A stretch of 64,000 bases of DNA from Natronoarchaeum mannanilyticum (GCF_039522665.1 NZ_BAAADV010000007.1:496001-560000); one strand, 5' to 3'. Counted from the first letter of the stretch, positions 49,134 to 58,170 are shown. The notes: a model not told the origin generated them from the sequence alone. Numbers and translations: made by a program.

Positions 49134-49550
49134 ATGAGCGCCGACCAGAAGCAACGGTCGATCCGCTGTCTCGTGGCCAAGGTCGGGTTGGACGGCCACG
49201 ACAGGGGAGCACACGTCATCGCGCGGGCGTTCCGGGACGCCGGGTTCGAGGTGATCTACTCGGGGCTGCACAAGGCGCCCGAGGAGATCGTCCAGGCCGC
49301 CGTCCAGGAGGACGTCGATGTCTTGGGCATCTCGATCCTCTCGGGAGCGCACAACACACTGATCCCGAAAGTCGTCGAGGGGCTCGAGGAGTACGGCGCG
49401 TTCGAGGACACGCTGTTGCTGGTCGGCGGCGTGATCCCCGACGAGGACAAGCAGGAGCTCAAGGAGCAGGGCGTCGCCGAGGTGTTCGGGCCGGGGACCG
49501 AACTCGAGGAGACGATCCAGTTCGTCCGGGAGAACGCGCCGCGACGATGA
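49134..49550 (+). CDS. Methylmalonyl-CoA mutase small (B12-binding) subunit
   Basis: A 138-residue B12-binding domain. DGHDRG (Asp20, Gly21, His22) gives the cobalamin-ligand His, followed by GAHVIARAFRDAGFEVIYSG, DVLGISILSGAH and LLVGGVIPDEDK, matching the C-terminal domain of methylmalonyl-CoA mutase. It carries the cofactor for interconverting (R)-methylmalonyl-CoA and succinyl-CoA. The separate large subunit is at 60842-62542. MeaB follows at once, overlapping by 4 bases (ATGA). Confidence 0.93.
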   Translation: MSADQKQRSIRCLVAKVGLDGHDRGAHVIARAFRDAGFEVIYSGLHKAPEEIVQAAVQEDVDVLGISILSGAHNTLIPKVVEGLEEYGAFEDTLLLVGGVIPDEDKQELKEQGVAEVFGPGTELEETIQFVRENAPRR

Positions 49551-50677
49551 GCGGCGACAGCCAGGGGGGGCAGGTCGCCGACGAGCCGCCAGCGCTGATT
49601 TCGGAGCTGCTCGCGGGCGACCACCGCGCGCTGGCCCGCGTCATCACGAAGATCGAGAACCGCGCGCCGGGCTACCGCGATCTCGTCTCGGCGCTCCACG
49701 AGCACACCGGCGACGCGGCGGTCGTCGGCGTCACCGGCAGCCCCGGATCGGGGAAATCCACGCTGGTCGACAAGCTCGCCGAGGAGTACCGCGATCGGGG
49801 CCTGACCGTCGGCGTCATCGCCGTCGACCCCTCCTCGCCGTACACCGGCGGCGCGGTGCTGGGGGACCGGATTCGGATGGCCTCCACGGTGGGCGACATG
49901 GACGTGTTCGTCCGGTCGATGAGCGCCCGCGGGAACCTCGGCGGGCTCTCGACGGCTACCGCGGACGCGGTCAAGGCGCTCGACGCGTTCGGGAAGGACC
50001 GGATCATCATCGAAACGGTCGGCGCCGGCCAGAACGAGATCGACGTGGTCCGAGCGGCCGACACCGTGGCCGTGCTCGTCCCGCCCTCCAGCGGCGACAC
50101 CGTCCAGATGCTGAAAGCCGGAATCCTTGAGATCGCCGACGTGTTCGTCGTCAACAAGTCGGATCTGGACGGCGCCGACCGCACGGTCAAGGAGCTCCGG
50201 GAGATGATCGACCTGCGCGACGACGTGAATCCCGTTCTGGGCGCTGGAAAACACGGTCCGGAGGGCGGACCGGCACCGGGTGACGGCGCCGACGCCGACC
50301 CGGACGAGGGCGCCGCGGGAACACTCGACACGGTGGAGGGGGAGGAAGCGACGTGGACGCCCAGCATCGTCGAGACGGTCGCCACGCGCGGCGAGGGCGT
50401 CGACGCGCTGCTCGACGCGTTCGCGGCCCACCGCGAGCACGTCGCCGCGACCGGCCGCGCCGACGAGATGGAACGGACGCGCTACGCCGAGGAGATCAGG
50501 ACGCTGCTCCGGGACGACGCCGCGGGGCTGCTGGAACGGGAGATCGAGCGCCGGGGCGGGATCGACGAGTTCGTCGACGCCGTCGTCGCTCGCGAAACCG
50601 ATCCCTACGAGGTCGCCGACGACCTGCTCGGGCCGCTGCGCGAGTGCGTCGAGCAGCGAGCGCGCGACGAGGACTGA
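49547..50677 (+). CDS. meaB: MeaB-type mutase-associated GTPase
   Basis: The 376-residue G3E P-loop GTPase has Walker A GSPGSGKS (64-71), AVDPSSPYTGGAVLGDRIRM (family signature), then FGKDRIIIETVGAGQNEIDVV and NKSDLDGADRT (base-specific NKxD). MeaB loads and protects the adenosylcobalamin mutase. It overlaps the B12-subunit gene by 4 bases, so it is translationally coupled. A low-complexity Asp/Gly/Pro insertion (about 238-262) is typical of haloarchaeal proteins. The C-terminal helical part is long. Confidence 0.93.
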   Translation: MSGDSQGGQVADEPPALISELLAGDHRALARVITKIENRAPGYRDLVSALHEHTGDAAVVGVTGSPGSGKSTLVDKLAEEYRDRGLTVGVIAVDPSSPYTGGAVLGDRIRMASTVGDMDVFVRSMSARGNLGGLSTATADAVKALDAFGKDRIIIETVGAGQNEIDVVRAADTVAVLVPPSSGDTVQMLKAGILEIADVFVVNKSDLDGADRTVKELREMIDLRDDVNPVLGAGKHGPEGGPAPGDGADADPDEGAAGTLDTVEGEEATWTPSIVETVATRGEGVDALLDAFAAHREHVAATGRADEMERTRYAEEIRTLLRDDAAGLLEREIERRGGIDEFVDAVVARETDPYEVADDLLGPLRECVEQRARDED

Positions 50678-50761
50678 GCGCGCGACGAGGAGGGACCGAC
50701 CGCCGCCGACGGCGCGGCAGAAGCCACCCCATCTAAGTCCGCTCAGAACTAACAACAGGGT

Positions 50762-51700
50762 ATGAAGCTCCGAACCCTCCTCGCAGGTGCTGCCGGCGCC
50801 GTCGGCGCGACCGCGCTCGCGAACCGGGCGATCGCCGGGTCAGTCGACGACCTCCAGCCGGGCGTGTACGGCGAGCAACACACCTACCGCTGGCGCGGCA
50901 TGGACGTCGCGTACACGGAGCTCGGCGACCCCGACGACCCCGACATGGTGCTGTTCCACGGCGTCGGCGCCGCGGCGTCGAGTCGCGAGTTCGCCGACAT
51001 CGCCGGGTCGCTGGCCGAGGAGTACCACCTCCTCGTTCCGGATCTGCCCGGGTTCGGTCGCTCCGACCGGCCGCCGCTGGTGTACTCGGGCTCGCTGTAC
51101 GAGGGGTTCGTCACGGACTTCCTGCGCGACCTGACCGACGAGCCGATCGTGCTCGCGTCGTCGCTGAGCGGCTCCTACGCCGTCCAAGCCGCCCGCGACG
51201 TCGACGTCTCGCGACTCGTGCTGATCTCCCCGACCGACGAGACGATGCCCGGTCGGCGCGTCTGGCTGCGCAGCCTCCTCCGGTCGCCGCTCGTCGGCAC
51301 CGCGCTGTTCAACGTCCTGACGAGCAAGCCGGGGATCCGCCACTTCAGCGCCGATCACGGCTTTTTCGATCCGGAAAACGTCGACGAGAGCTACGTCGAG
51401 GATCGCTGGCGGAGCGCCCACCAGCCCGGCGCGCGCTACGCGATGGCGTCGTTCGTCAGCGGCTTCCTCGATCCCGAGGAGAATCTGGACGAGAACCTCG
51501 AGGCGCTGGACGTCCCGACGACGCTCGTCTGGGGGCGCGAAACCGAGACGACGCCGCTGAGCGAGGGTCGGACGCTGGCGGAACACGCCGACGCGCGGCT
51601 GGTGGTCGTCGACTACGCGAAGCTGCTCCCCCACGTCGAGCATCCCGACGCCGTCCTCACGCTGCTGGCCGACGACCTCTCGATCGCGCAGCAAGACTGA
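50762..51700 (+). CDS. Alpha/beta hydrolase
   Basis: A 312-residue alpha/beta-hydrolase. It begins with a short hydrophobic Ala/Gly-rich segment, then MVLFHGVGAAASSREFADIAGSLAEEYHLLVPDLPGFGRSDRP (HG oxyanion strand and GFGRSD). LASSLSGSYAV holds the nucleophile elbow region and LLPHVEHPDAV a late His. The N-terminal hydrophobic stretch (about 4-25) may anchor it to the membrane. The substrate is unknown. ATG 50762 is 84 bases after meaB; it could belong to that unit or have its own promoter (ATCTAAGTC element). Confidence 0.87.
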   Translation: MKLRTLLAGAAGAVGATALANRAIAGSVDDLQPGVYGEQHTYRWRGMDVAYTELGDPDDPDMVLFHGVGAAASSREFADIAGSLAEEYHLLVPDLPGFGRSDRPPLVYSGSLYEGFVTDFLRDLTDEPIVLASSLSGSYAVQAARDVDVSRLVLISPTDETMPGRRVWLRSLLRSPLVGTALFNVLTSKPGIRHFSADHGFFDPENVDESYVEDRWRSAHQPGARYAMASFVSGFLDPEENLDENLEALDVPTTLVWGRETETTPLSEGRTLAEHADARLVVVDYAKLLPHVEHPDAVLTLLADDLSIAQQD

Positions 51701-51729
51701 ACTAGCCGAAAAAGCAGTCCGGATTACTT

Positions 51730-52122
51730 CTATCGCCGCTCGAACACCAGCAGCCGCTCGCCCGTCGTCTCGGTCGTGGCGACGTCGACGCCGACGACCT
51801 GCCCGGTTTCGACGGCGTCGGGGTCGACGCCCCGCAACTGCCCCGTGAGCCGCACGGGGCCGAAGTCGGCGATCGCGACGACGTACGGCGCGTCGTCGGC
51901 GAAGTTCGGCGTCGCGACGTGCGTGACGGTGTACGTGTCGATCTCGCCCGACGCGGGAAGCCGCTGTTCGGTCAGTTCGGTGTCGCCGCAGTCCGGACAG
52001 ACCCGCCGCGGCGGCAGCGAGCCGTGACCGTTCGAACACTCGAGGTAGTACCCCTCGCCCTCGGCGACGGCGTCGAGCGCATCGTCGAACCCCTCGTTCC
52101 GAACATCCTCGCTTTCAGTCAT
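51730..52122 (-). CDS. DUF35/OB-fold zinc-ribbon protein (thiolase partner)
   Basis: A 130-residue protein with an N-terminal zinc ribbon (Cys29, His33, Cys42, Cys45: ECSNGHGSLPPRRVCPDCGD) followed by an OB-fold domain, the DUF35/ChsH2-like layout. Archaeal DUF35 proteins bind acyl-CoA between thiolase and HMG-CoA synthase. One ribbon position is His rather than Cys. Its ATG at 52122 overlaps the stop of the upstream thiolase gene by 4 bases (ATGA), so the two proteins are produced in a fixed ratio. Confidence 0.9.
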   Translation of the reverse strand: MTESEDVRNEGFDDALDAVAEGEGYYLECSNGHGSLPPRRVCPDCGDTELTEQRLPASGEIDTYTVTHVATPNFADDAPYVVAIADFGPVRLTGQLRGVDPDAVETGQVVGVDVATTETTGERLLVFERR

Positions 52123-53285
52123 TCTCGCACCTCCATGACGTGGACGACGGCGCTAGCGACCGTCCCGCCGGCGTTGTGGGCGACCCCGACGTCGGCGTCG
52201 GGCACCGCGTCGCTGTTGACGTGGTCGCCGCGCAGCAGCTTCACTACGTCGGCGATCTGGCCGACGCCGGTCGCGCCGACGGGGTGGCCCTTCGCCTTGA
52301 GGCCGCCCGAGAGGTTGACCGGATTCTCGCCGCCCGCCGCCGTCTCGCCCCGCGTCGCGGCGTCGACGCCCTCGCCCGTCTCGTACAGCCCGAGCGACTC
52401 GATCGCCAGCACTTCCGCGATCGTGAAGCAGTCGTGGACCTCCGCGAGGTCGACGTCGGCGGCGGAGATTCCCGCCTCGTCGTAGGCCTCCGCGGCAGCC
52501 TCGTCGGCGGCCGGCGAGGTCGCGAGGTGCTCGCGGTCGTGGAGCGCGAGCTGATCCCCACCCTGTCCCGTCCCGGTGATCGCGACCGGCGCATCGACGT
52601 CGTGGTCTGTGGCGTACTCGTCGCTGACGAGGACCGCCGCCGCGGCGCCGTCGCTGATCGGACAGGAGTCGTACAGCCCGAGCGGTTCGGAGACCATCGG
52701 CGCGTCGAGCACCTGCTCGACGCTGATCTCGCTGTTGTACTGGGCCTGCTCGTTGTCGAGGGCGTGCTCGTGGTTCTTCACGGCGATCTCCGCGAGATCC
52801 TCGCGGGTGCCGCCGAACTGCTCGAAGTACGCCCGCGCCATCAGCGCGTACGCGCCGGGGAACGTCATCCCCTGGCGGACCTCCCAGAGATCGTCGGCCG
52901 CGATCGCCAGCGCCTCCGTGGCGCCCGCGGTGCCGAGGTTGGTCATGCGCTCGGCGCCGCCGACGAGCAACACGTCGGCCTCGCCGTTCCGGATGTCCTT
53001 GACGGCCTGTCGGACGCCGGCGCTGCTGGAGGCGCAGGCTGTCTCGTAGCGCGTGGCCGGCGCGCGGATCCCCGCGGCCTCGGCCATCAGCGGGCCCTGA
53101 TGGCCCTGGTGCTCCGCGAGTTCCCCCATGAAGTTCCCGTAGTAGAGCGACTCGACGTCGGCTCGGTCGACCCCGGCGTCCGAAAAGGCCTCGGCGCTCG
53201 CCTCCCCGAACAGGTCCCGACCGGTCCGTTCGGGCGCGTTCCCGAACGACGTCACACCGACTCCGGCCACTCGTACGCCTGGCAT
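52119..53285 (-). CDS. SCP2-like thiolase family acyltransferase
   Basis: A 388-residue thiolase of the SCP2/archaeal type. The nucleophile Cys84 lies in ETACASSSAG, and His residues sit in EVHDCFTIAEVL and GHPVGATG. The usual second Cys of bacterial thiolases is absent (AHNAGGTVASA), as in SCP2-type. It would condense or cleave acyl-CoA thioesters. It is translated just before its DUF35 partner (4-base overlap). ATATATC at 26-31 bases before the ATG at 53285 gives a clear TATA box. Confidence 0.9.
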   Translation of the reverse strand: MPGVRVAGVGVTSFGNAPERTGRDLFGEASAEAFSDAGVDRADVESLYYGNFMGELAEHQGHQGPLMAEAAGIRAPATRYETACASSSAGVRQAVKDIRNGEADVLLVGGAERMTNLGTAGATEALAIAADDLWEVRQGMTFPGAYALMARAYFEQFGGTREDLAEIAVKNHEHALDNEQAQYNSEISVEQVLDAPMVSEPLGLYDSCPISDGAAAAVLVSDEYATDHDVDAPVAITGTGQGGDQLALHDREHLATSPAADEAAAEAYDEAGISAADVDLAEVHDCFTIAEVLAIESLGLYETGEGVDAATRGETAAGGENPVNLSGGLKAKGHPVGATGVGQIADVVKLLRGDHVNSDAVPDADVGVAHNAGGTVASAVVHVMEVRE

Positions 53286-53310
53286 GTGTCCCGGTAGGCC
53301 GTCGAGCGGA

Positions 53311-53316
53311 TATATG
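53311..53316 (-). promoter_or_regulatory. TATA box of the thiolase-DUF35 unit
   Basis: TATATG (CATATA on the minus strand), with ATATATC overlapping, is 26-31 bases before the ATG at 53285, fitting a leaderless transcript. Confidence 0.6.
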
Positions 53317-53318
53317 TC

Positions 53319-53331
53319 TTGGGTGCCCCAA
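53319..53331. promoter_or_regulatory. Small dyad upstream of the thiolase TATA box
   Basis: TTGGG (53319-53323) and CCCAA (53327-53331) flank TGC, just upstream of the thiolase TATA box. It is a short symmetric site and could bind a regulator of acyl-CoA metabolism. Confidence 0.35.
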
Positions 53332-53475
53332 AATTGATAGTTCGAGGTAAGCGCGACGTAACGCGTCGCTTTCCGGCGGATCGGTCGCGGGCCGGCGCCC
53401 GTCCTCGAGGGGCCGGTCGGCATCGGTCTCGGCGATTCCGGTGGCTTTCTATACGTCGCGCCGCTAGGTCGACCC

Positions 53476-53871
53476 ATGACGGAGGAGCCCGGACTGAGCG
53501 ATCAGTACCGGAAGTCGAGTCCGTGGCCGCTGTTGATCGCGCTCGGTCTCCCGCTCTCGGAGATCGGCATCTTCCTGGGGCTATACCCCGTGGCCGTCGG
53601 GGGCCTGCTGCTCCTGCTGGGGAGCATCGCCGGCATCCTCAGGGAGACCGAGTACGTTTCGAGCCCCTGGCCCGTGTTCGCCGGGATGTCCGCGGTCCTG
53701 ATCGCGGCCGGGATCGGCGTGTTCTTCTACGTCGGCGGCTCGGTCGATGGCGGCGCCGTGACGGCCGACGGGCTCGCGCTGCGCGGGCTCTCGATCGCGA
53801 CGGCCGGCGTCATCGGGGTCGTCGGCGCCGTGGTCGGCCGCTCGCGGACGCGAGCGCAGCCCGGCGTGTAG
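53476..53871 (+). CDS. Small four-segment membrane protein (DUF7541-like)
   Basis: A 131-residue protein with four hydrophobic segments. The first region, DQYRKSSPWPLLIALGLPLSEIGIFLGLYPVAVGGLLLLLGSIAGILRE, contains a conserved-looking SPWP, which recurs in VSSPWPVFAGM. This internal repeat and the small size resemble membrane subunits found near haloarchaeal oxidases. It lies 1.6 kb before coxA on the same strand. CTTTCTATACG precedes its ATG at about -30. Confidence 0.7.
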   Translation: MTEEPGLSDQYRKSSPWPLLIALGLPLSEIGIFLGLYPVAVGGLLLLLGSIAGILRETEYVSSPWPVFAGMSAVLIAAGIGVFFYVGGSVDGGAVTADGLALRGLSIATAGVIGVVGAVVGRSRTRAQPGV

Positions 53872-53938
53872 GCGAGACGAGCCATTCCGTTCTGTCGACC
53901 GACATCTTCTTGCACCGACACGGTAGTTCTCGAATACG

Positions 53939-54541
53939 ATGAGTGTCGAGCGAGCGATCGTCTTCGACCTCGACGGGACGCTGCTGCATTTCACTCGCGA
54001 CTACGGCGGCGTACTCCGAGACGCCGTCACCGACGTCGTCGGCGAGGTTCCCGAAGGTGCTCTGGAAGCATACGACCGCGAGTTTTACGACCGGTTCGAG
54101 CGTTGCGAGCCCGACCCGATCTACGAAGCGTTCGCCGAGTTGGATCTCGACGCCGCGCCGGGCGAGCTTCGAGCGGCGCTGCGCGAACGCGAAGTCGAGA
54201 TGTGCCAACCCCACGACGAAGCCGCAGCGGACCTCGAACGGCTCGGACGCGAGTTCCGCATCGGCGTCCTGACCAACGGCGTCACCGAGTGGCAGCGCCA
54301 CAAGCTGGAAGCCTACGGGCTGGACGAGCACGTCGACGCCTTCGTCGCTTCTTACGAAGTGGGCGCCCACAAGCCCGACGCGGCGCCGTTCCGCTACGCC
54401 GAAGAGCGGCTTCCGGCCGACGAGTACGCGATGGTCGGCGACGACGACGCCGACGTCGACGGCGCGCTCGCCGCGGGCTGGGCCGCCCACCGCTACGACG
54501 GCGACGGGTTCGGCGATCTGCCGGACGCGATCGAATGGTGA
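53939..54541 (+). CDS. HAD family hydrolase
   Basis: A 200-residue HAD-superfamily phosphatase-like protein: motif I DLDGTLLH (Asp10 nucleophile, Asp12), motif II LTNGVTEWQR (Thr), Lys in GAHKPDAAPF (motif III) and motif IV DDDADVDGA. The size and cap between motifs I and II match subfamily I HADs such as phosphoglycolate-phosphatase-like enzymes. The substrate is unknown. The ATG at 53939 is near the preceding promoter-like stretch. Confidence 0.9.
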   Translation: MSVERAIVFDLDGTLLHFTRDYGGVLRDAVTDVVGEVPEGALEAYDREFYDRFERCEPDPIYEAFAELDLDAAPGELRAALREREVEMCQPHDEAAADLERLGREFRIGVLTNGVTEWQRHKLEAYGLDEHVDAFVASYEVGAHKPDAAPFRYAEERLPADEYAMVGDDDADVDGALAAGWAAHRYDGDGFGDLPDAIEW

Positions 54542-54593
54542 GGTGCCGCGAGGACGCCACCGCGCAGTCGCGAGACGACTGGCTGGAAACAGA

Positions 54594-54601
54594 ATCTATA
54601 T
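54594..54601 (+). promoter_or_regulatory. TATA box of the 54628 gene
   Basis: CTATATCT lies 27-34 bases before the ATG at 54628, in a TATA position suited to a leaderless transcript. Confidence 0.6.
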
Positions 54602-54627
54602 CTGGCCCGCCCCGCAAACGTCGCGTA

Positions 54628-54873
54628 ATGTCACGCGAACTGTTCGACCGGGAGACGATGTTGGACCTGTCGGTCAACATCATCCCGCTGGGCATCCTGG
54701 TGTTTTTCTTCGGGCTGTACATCTTCGCGAACCCCTGGGGGTTCGACGCGGTGTTTAGCACCCTCCAGTTCTCGATCATGGGCCTGATCCTGATCGCGCT
54801 GCTGGTGGTGACCTACCTCTCCGGGAAGGCCGTCGAGCGCGACGAGCGGCGCTACGGCGAAGAAGAGCACTGA
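54628..54873 (+). CDS. Small membrane protein upstream of coxA (DUF6684-like)
   Basis: An 81-residue protein with two transmembrane segments: FDRETMLDLSVNIIPLGILVFFFGLYIFANPWGFDAVFST, then LQFSIMGLILIALLVVTYLSGKAVERDERRYGEEEH. This matches a DUF6684-type haloarchaeal protein found next to coxA; it may be a small extra subunit of the oxidase. It is followed by coxA after 176 bases. A TATA box is seen at -27 to -34. Confidence 0.8.
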   Translation: MSRELFDRETMLDLSVNIIPLGILVFFFGLYIFANPWGFDAVFSTLQFSIMGLILIALLVVTYLSGKAVERDERRYGEEEH

Positions 54874-54987
54874 CTGCTGGTTCTGCGGCGTCGCCGCGCG
54901 GACGCAGTTCTCGACACGTTCTCTCGTCCCCCGCCGCCCCATCTCCCGGCAGCAAACCGTGGTAATCGGGCACACGATTTACACGAA

Positions 54988-55001
54988 CCGAACACGTTCG
55001 G
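54988..55001. promoter_or_regulatory. Dyad upstream of coxA
   Basis: CCGAAC (54988-54993) and GTTCGG (54996-55001) flank AC, 21 bases before a TTTAA TATA-like core (55023-55027). It is placed like an activator site for coxA. Confidence 0.4.
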
Positions 55002-55049
55002 CGGTGGAAATACGAACCTTTCTTTAACAAGCAATCCTGACCTCCGTGC

Positions 55050-56879
55050 ATGGAAAACGGACAAGTAATCCTGGCGGTCCTCATGGGGGCCTTTCTCGTG
55101 GCCGTCGCGGGCGCACTGACGCGCCTGGATCAGTGGGATCCGTCGCCGACGACGGGCGGTGCGGGTGTCGGCGACGAGGCGTCCCACGGGCATCGGGAGA
55201 AACCGAGCGGGATTCTGCGCTGGTTGACGACGGTCGACCACAAGGACATCGGCATGCTCTACGGAACGTACGCCGTCGTCGCGTTCGCGTGGGGCGGCAT
55301 CGCCGTGATGCTGATGCGCCTGGAACTCAGCTTCCCGGGCGAGACGATCATCGGCGCCTCGACGTACAACGCCCTGCTGACGAGCCACGGCATCACGATG
55401 CTGTTCCTGTTCGGAACGCCCGTGATCTCGGCGTTCGCGAACTACTTCATCCCGCTGCTGATCGACGCCGACGACATGGCGTTCCCGCGGATCAACGCCA
55501 TCGCGTTCTGGCTGCTCCCGCCGGCGGCGCTGCTGGTGTGGGGCGGGTTCTTCCTCGCGCCGTTCATGGACACGGTCGCGGGCGCCCAGACGTCCTGGAC
55601 GATGTACCCGCCGCTGTCAGCCTCGAGCACGGCGATGGGGACGCCCGCGGGACCGAACGGCGTGATCAACGCCGGCGCGGACCTGATGATGCTGGGGCTG
55701 CACCTCTCGGGGATCTCGGCGACGATGGGGGCGATCAACTTCATCGCGACCATCTTCACCGAGCGCGGCGAGGACGTCGGCTGGCACAACCTCGACATCC
55801 TCTCGTGGACGATCCTCACCCAGTCCGCCCTGATCCTGTTCGCGTTCCCGCTGCTGGGCAGCGCGCTGCTGATGCTGCTGGCCGATCGTAACTTCGGGAC
55901 GATGTTCTTCGAGGTCGGGGGCGGGGGACCGATCCTGTGGCAGCACCTGTTCTGGTTCTTCGGCCACCCCGAAGTGTACATCCTGGTGTTGCCGCCGATG
56001 GGGATCATCAGCTACGTCCTACCGAGATTCGCGGGGCGCAAGCTGTTCGGGTTCAAGTTCGTCGTCTACTCGACGCTGGCGATCGGCGTCCTTTCGTTCG
56101 GCGTCTGGGCCCACCACATGTTCGCCTCCGGCATGGACCCGCGACTCGAAGCGGCGTTCATGGCGGTGACGCTCTCGATCGCGATACCGAGCGCGGTCAA
56201 GACGTTCAACTGGATCACGACGCTGTGGCAGGGATCGATCAAGCTGACGGCACCGATGCTGTTCTGCATCGGCTTCATCTCGAACTTCATCATCGGCGGC
56301 GTCACCGGCGTGTTCCTCGCCGCGATCCCCGTCAACCAGACGCTCCACGAGACCTACTACGTGGTCGGCCACTTCCACTACATCGTGATGGGCGCCATCG
56401 GCTTCTCGGTGTTCGTGGGCCTGTACTACTGGTTCCCGCTGTACACCGGCCGGATGTACCAGCAGGCCCTCGCGAAGTGGCACTTCTGGCTCTCGATGGT
56501 CGGCACCAACGTCGTGTTCTTCGCGATGATCCTGCTGGGCTACGGCGGCATGCCCCGCAAGTACGCCAACTACGAGTTCCCGATCGGGCCGACGAACCTG
56601 TTCACGGACCTCCACCAGATCGCCACGTTCGGCGCCATCATCCTGTTCGTCGGACAGCTGATCTTCCTGTGGAACTTCGTGGTCTCCTGGCTCGAAGGAC
56701 CCCGCGTCACCGACGACGACCCGTGGGATCTGGCCGAGCACGGAATGAAGGGCCGCGAGTGGGACTGGTTCGGCGAGAACAAGCTCCTCCCGATGACCGA
56801 CGGCGGCGAGGACGACGACGCAGACGTCGCAACTGACGGCGGCCAGCCGGTCAACGCTGCCGACGACGCCGACGAGTAG
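55050..56879 (+). CDS. coxA: Cytochrome c oxidase subunit I
   Basis: The 609-residue protein has 12 or more transmembrane segments. Low-spin heme ligands are His113 (SHGITML) and His443 (GHFHYI); high-spin heme His441; CuB ligands His306 and the His355-His356 pair (VWAHHMF), with Tyr310 (HPEVY) cross-linked to His306 in the family. Glu308 of HPEV marks the A1 type. It reduces O2 to water and pumps protons. An N-terminal extra segment (about 5-25) is unusual in length. TATA-like TCTTTAA is at about -28. Confidence 0.96.
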   Translation: MENGQVILAVLMGAFLVAVAGALTRLDQWDPSPTTGGAGVGDEASHGHREKPSGILRWLTTVDHKDIGMLYGTYAVVAFAWGGIAVMLMRLELSFPGETIIGASTYNALLTSHGITMLFLFGTPVISAFANYFIPLLIDADDMAFPRINAIAFWLLPPAALLVWGGFFLAPFMDTVAGAQTSWTMYPPLSASSTAMGTPAGPNGVINAGADLMMLGLHLSGISATMGAINFIATIFTERGEDVGWHNLDILSWTILTQSALILFAFPLLGSALLMLLADRNFGTMFFEVGGGGPILWQHLFWFFGHPEVYILVLPPMGIISYVLPRFAGRKLFGFKFVVYSTLAIGVLSFGVWAHHMFASGMDPRLEAAFMAVTLSIAIPSAVKTFNWITTLWQGSIKLTAPMLFCIGFISNFIIGGVTGVFLAAIPVNQTLHETYYVVGHFHYIVMGAIGFSVFVGLYYWFPLYTGRMYQQALAKWHFWLSMVGTNVVFFAMILLGYGGMPRKYANYEFPIGPTNLFTDLHQIATFGAIILFVGQLIFLWNFVVSWLEGPRVTDDDPWDLAEHGMKGREWDWFGENKLLPMTDGGEDDDADVATDGGQPVNAADDADE

Positions 56880-56923
56880 TCGGCAACCGCGCTTCTGCCT
56901 TCGGATCCCGCTTTCACGATCGG

Positions 56924-56955
56924 TTTTTATCGCATCTGTTTTGGCGAACGTTTTT
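56924..56955 (+). terminator. T-rich terminator region after coxA
   Basis: Three T-tracts (TTTTT, TTTT, TTTTT) lie within 45-76 bases after the coxA stop; the last one also lies at -25 to -30 of the next gene start and may double as its TATA region. Confidence 0.45.
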
Positions 56956-56979
56956 GCCGCGCGCGCAGATACTCCGACT

Positions 56980-58134
56980 ATGAACCCGCAGTCCCTCCAT
57001 CGGTCGGTCGACGCCGAACGCGGCCCCGGGCTGCGCGAGTACGGATCGGTGTTTCTGGTGTTGCTCGCGTCGCGACTACTGGGCGAATTCGTCGCAGATG
57101 GGTTCGAGGCGACGCGAGAACTGCTATCGGACGCGCTCGACCCGCAACTGGTCGGCGCGGTCGTGTACGCGGCGCTCGGGCTGGCGGTACTCGGCGCCGC
57201 CTACGCCGCGCGCCGTCGTCTGCGTCCGACACGGGCCGCCCCGGAGCGACACGAACTGTTCACGCTCGCCGGGGCGACGGCGATGCTGCTCCTGTTCGGC
57301 GCGTACCTGTTGCACGGCGCTGTCGACCTTCCCGCGTTTCCCGGCGACGTGGTCCCCTCTCTCCTGGCCGGCGGCGTGACCGCGGGAGCGGGCCTGCTCT
57401 ACGCCAGGAGTCGCGATATCGACCTTCGGATCGAAGCCCCGAAGCGCGACGCGCTCCCCGCGACTGGACTTACGATCCTCGTCGGCGCGCTCGCGGGACT
57501 CGGCTGGATCCTCGCGCTCGAAATCGGCGGGAACCCTGTCTTTCGCCCGGCGTTCGCCGGCGTGTTCGGTCCGGAACCGCAGCTTCGTGTCGGCGAACTG
57601 TTCTGGAACGCGGTGCTTCCGAACCTGTTCGTCGGCGTCGGGCTGGGTGTCCTGTACAACGGCGCCGTTCAGGAAGGGCTACGCGAGCGCGTCGGGGCTG
57701 CCGGCGCCGCCGCCGCGGTCACGACGCTGATCGGCGTCACGGCGTGGGGATCCGGCGAGTTCGCTCGCGTCGCCGACGCGCCCCCGACGATCCTGACAGC
57801 GGCCGTCGTCGTCCTTCTGGGGGTTCTGGGCGCCTCGATCGCCGTCCGGGGGACTCGGTTCCTGCAGCGAACGCGCGATGCCGACGCGGCGCCGATCGTG
57901 ACAGCGTCGGCGAGCGCGCTCGTCGTCGCGGTCGCTCTGATGGCCGTCTCCGCGCTCCGATGGTACCCCCCTGGATTCGTCGCGAGTGGGGCCAGCTATG
58001 CGGTCGTCGGGGCTACCGCAGCTGTGGGTTACGAGCGGTCGCGTTCGCTCTGGGTGCCGGCCCTCTCGTTCGCCGCGTACCTGTTCGTCGTCGATCCGGA
58101 CGTCGCACTGCACGTATCGAGGGCGCTCGGCTGA
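56980..58134 (+). CDS. Multi-pass membrane protein of unknown function
   Basis: The 384-residue protein has about ten to eleven transmembrane segments. A short polar N-terminus is followed by SVFLVLLASRLLGEFVADG and a central long region with GNPVFRPAFAGVFGPEPQLRVGELFWNAVLPNLFVGVGLGVLYNGAVQEGLRERVG, in which the ExxR/QEGLRE sequence resembles CPBP-type motifs only weakly. No reliable family. The start at ATG 56980 (MNPQSLH) follows a T-rich element. It may have a respiratory-related role because of its position, which is inference. Confidence 0.7.
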   Translation: MNPQSLHRSVDAERGPGLREYGSVFLVLLASRLLGEFVADGFEATRELLSDALDPQLVGAVVYAALGLAVLGAAYAARRRLRPTRAAPERHELFTLAGATAMLLLFGAYLLHGAVDLPAFPGDVVPSLLAGGVTAGAGLLYARSRDIDLRIEAPKRDALPATGLTILVGALAGLGWILALEIGGNPVFRPAFAGVFGPEPQLRVGELFWNAVLPNLFVGVGLGVLYNGAVQEGLRERVGAAGAAAAVTTLIGVTAWGSGEFARVADAPPTILTAAVVVLLGVLGASIAVRGTRFLQRTRDADAAPIVTASASALVVAVALMAVSALRWYPPGFVASGASYAVVGATAAVGYERSRSLWVPALSFAAYLFVVDPDVALHVSRALG

Positions 58135-58170
58135 GTCGGAGAAAATGGACGTTTCGACGCCGCTGCGGCG

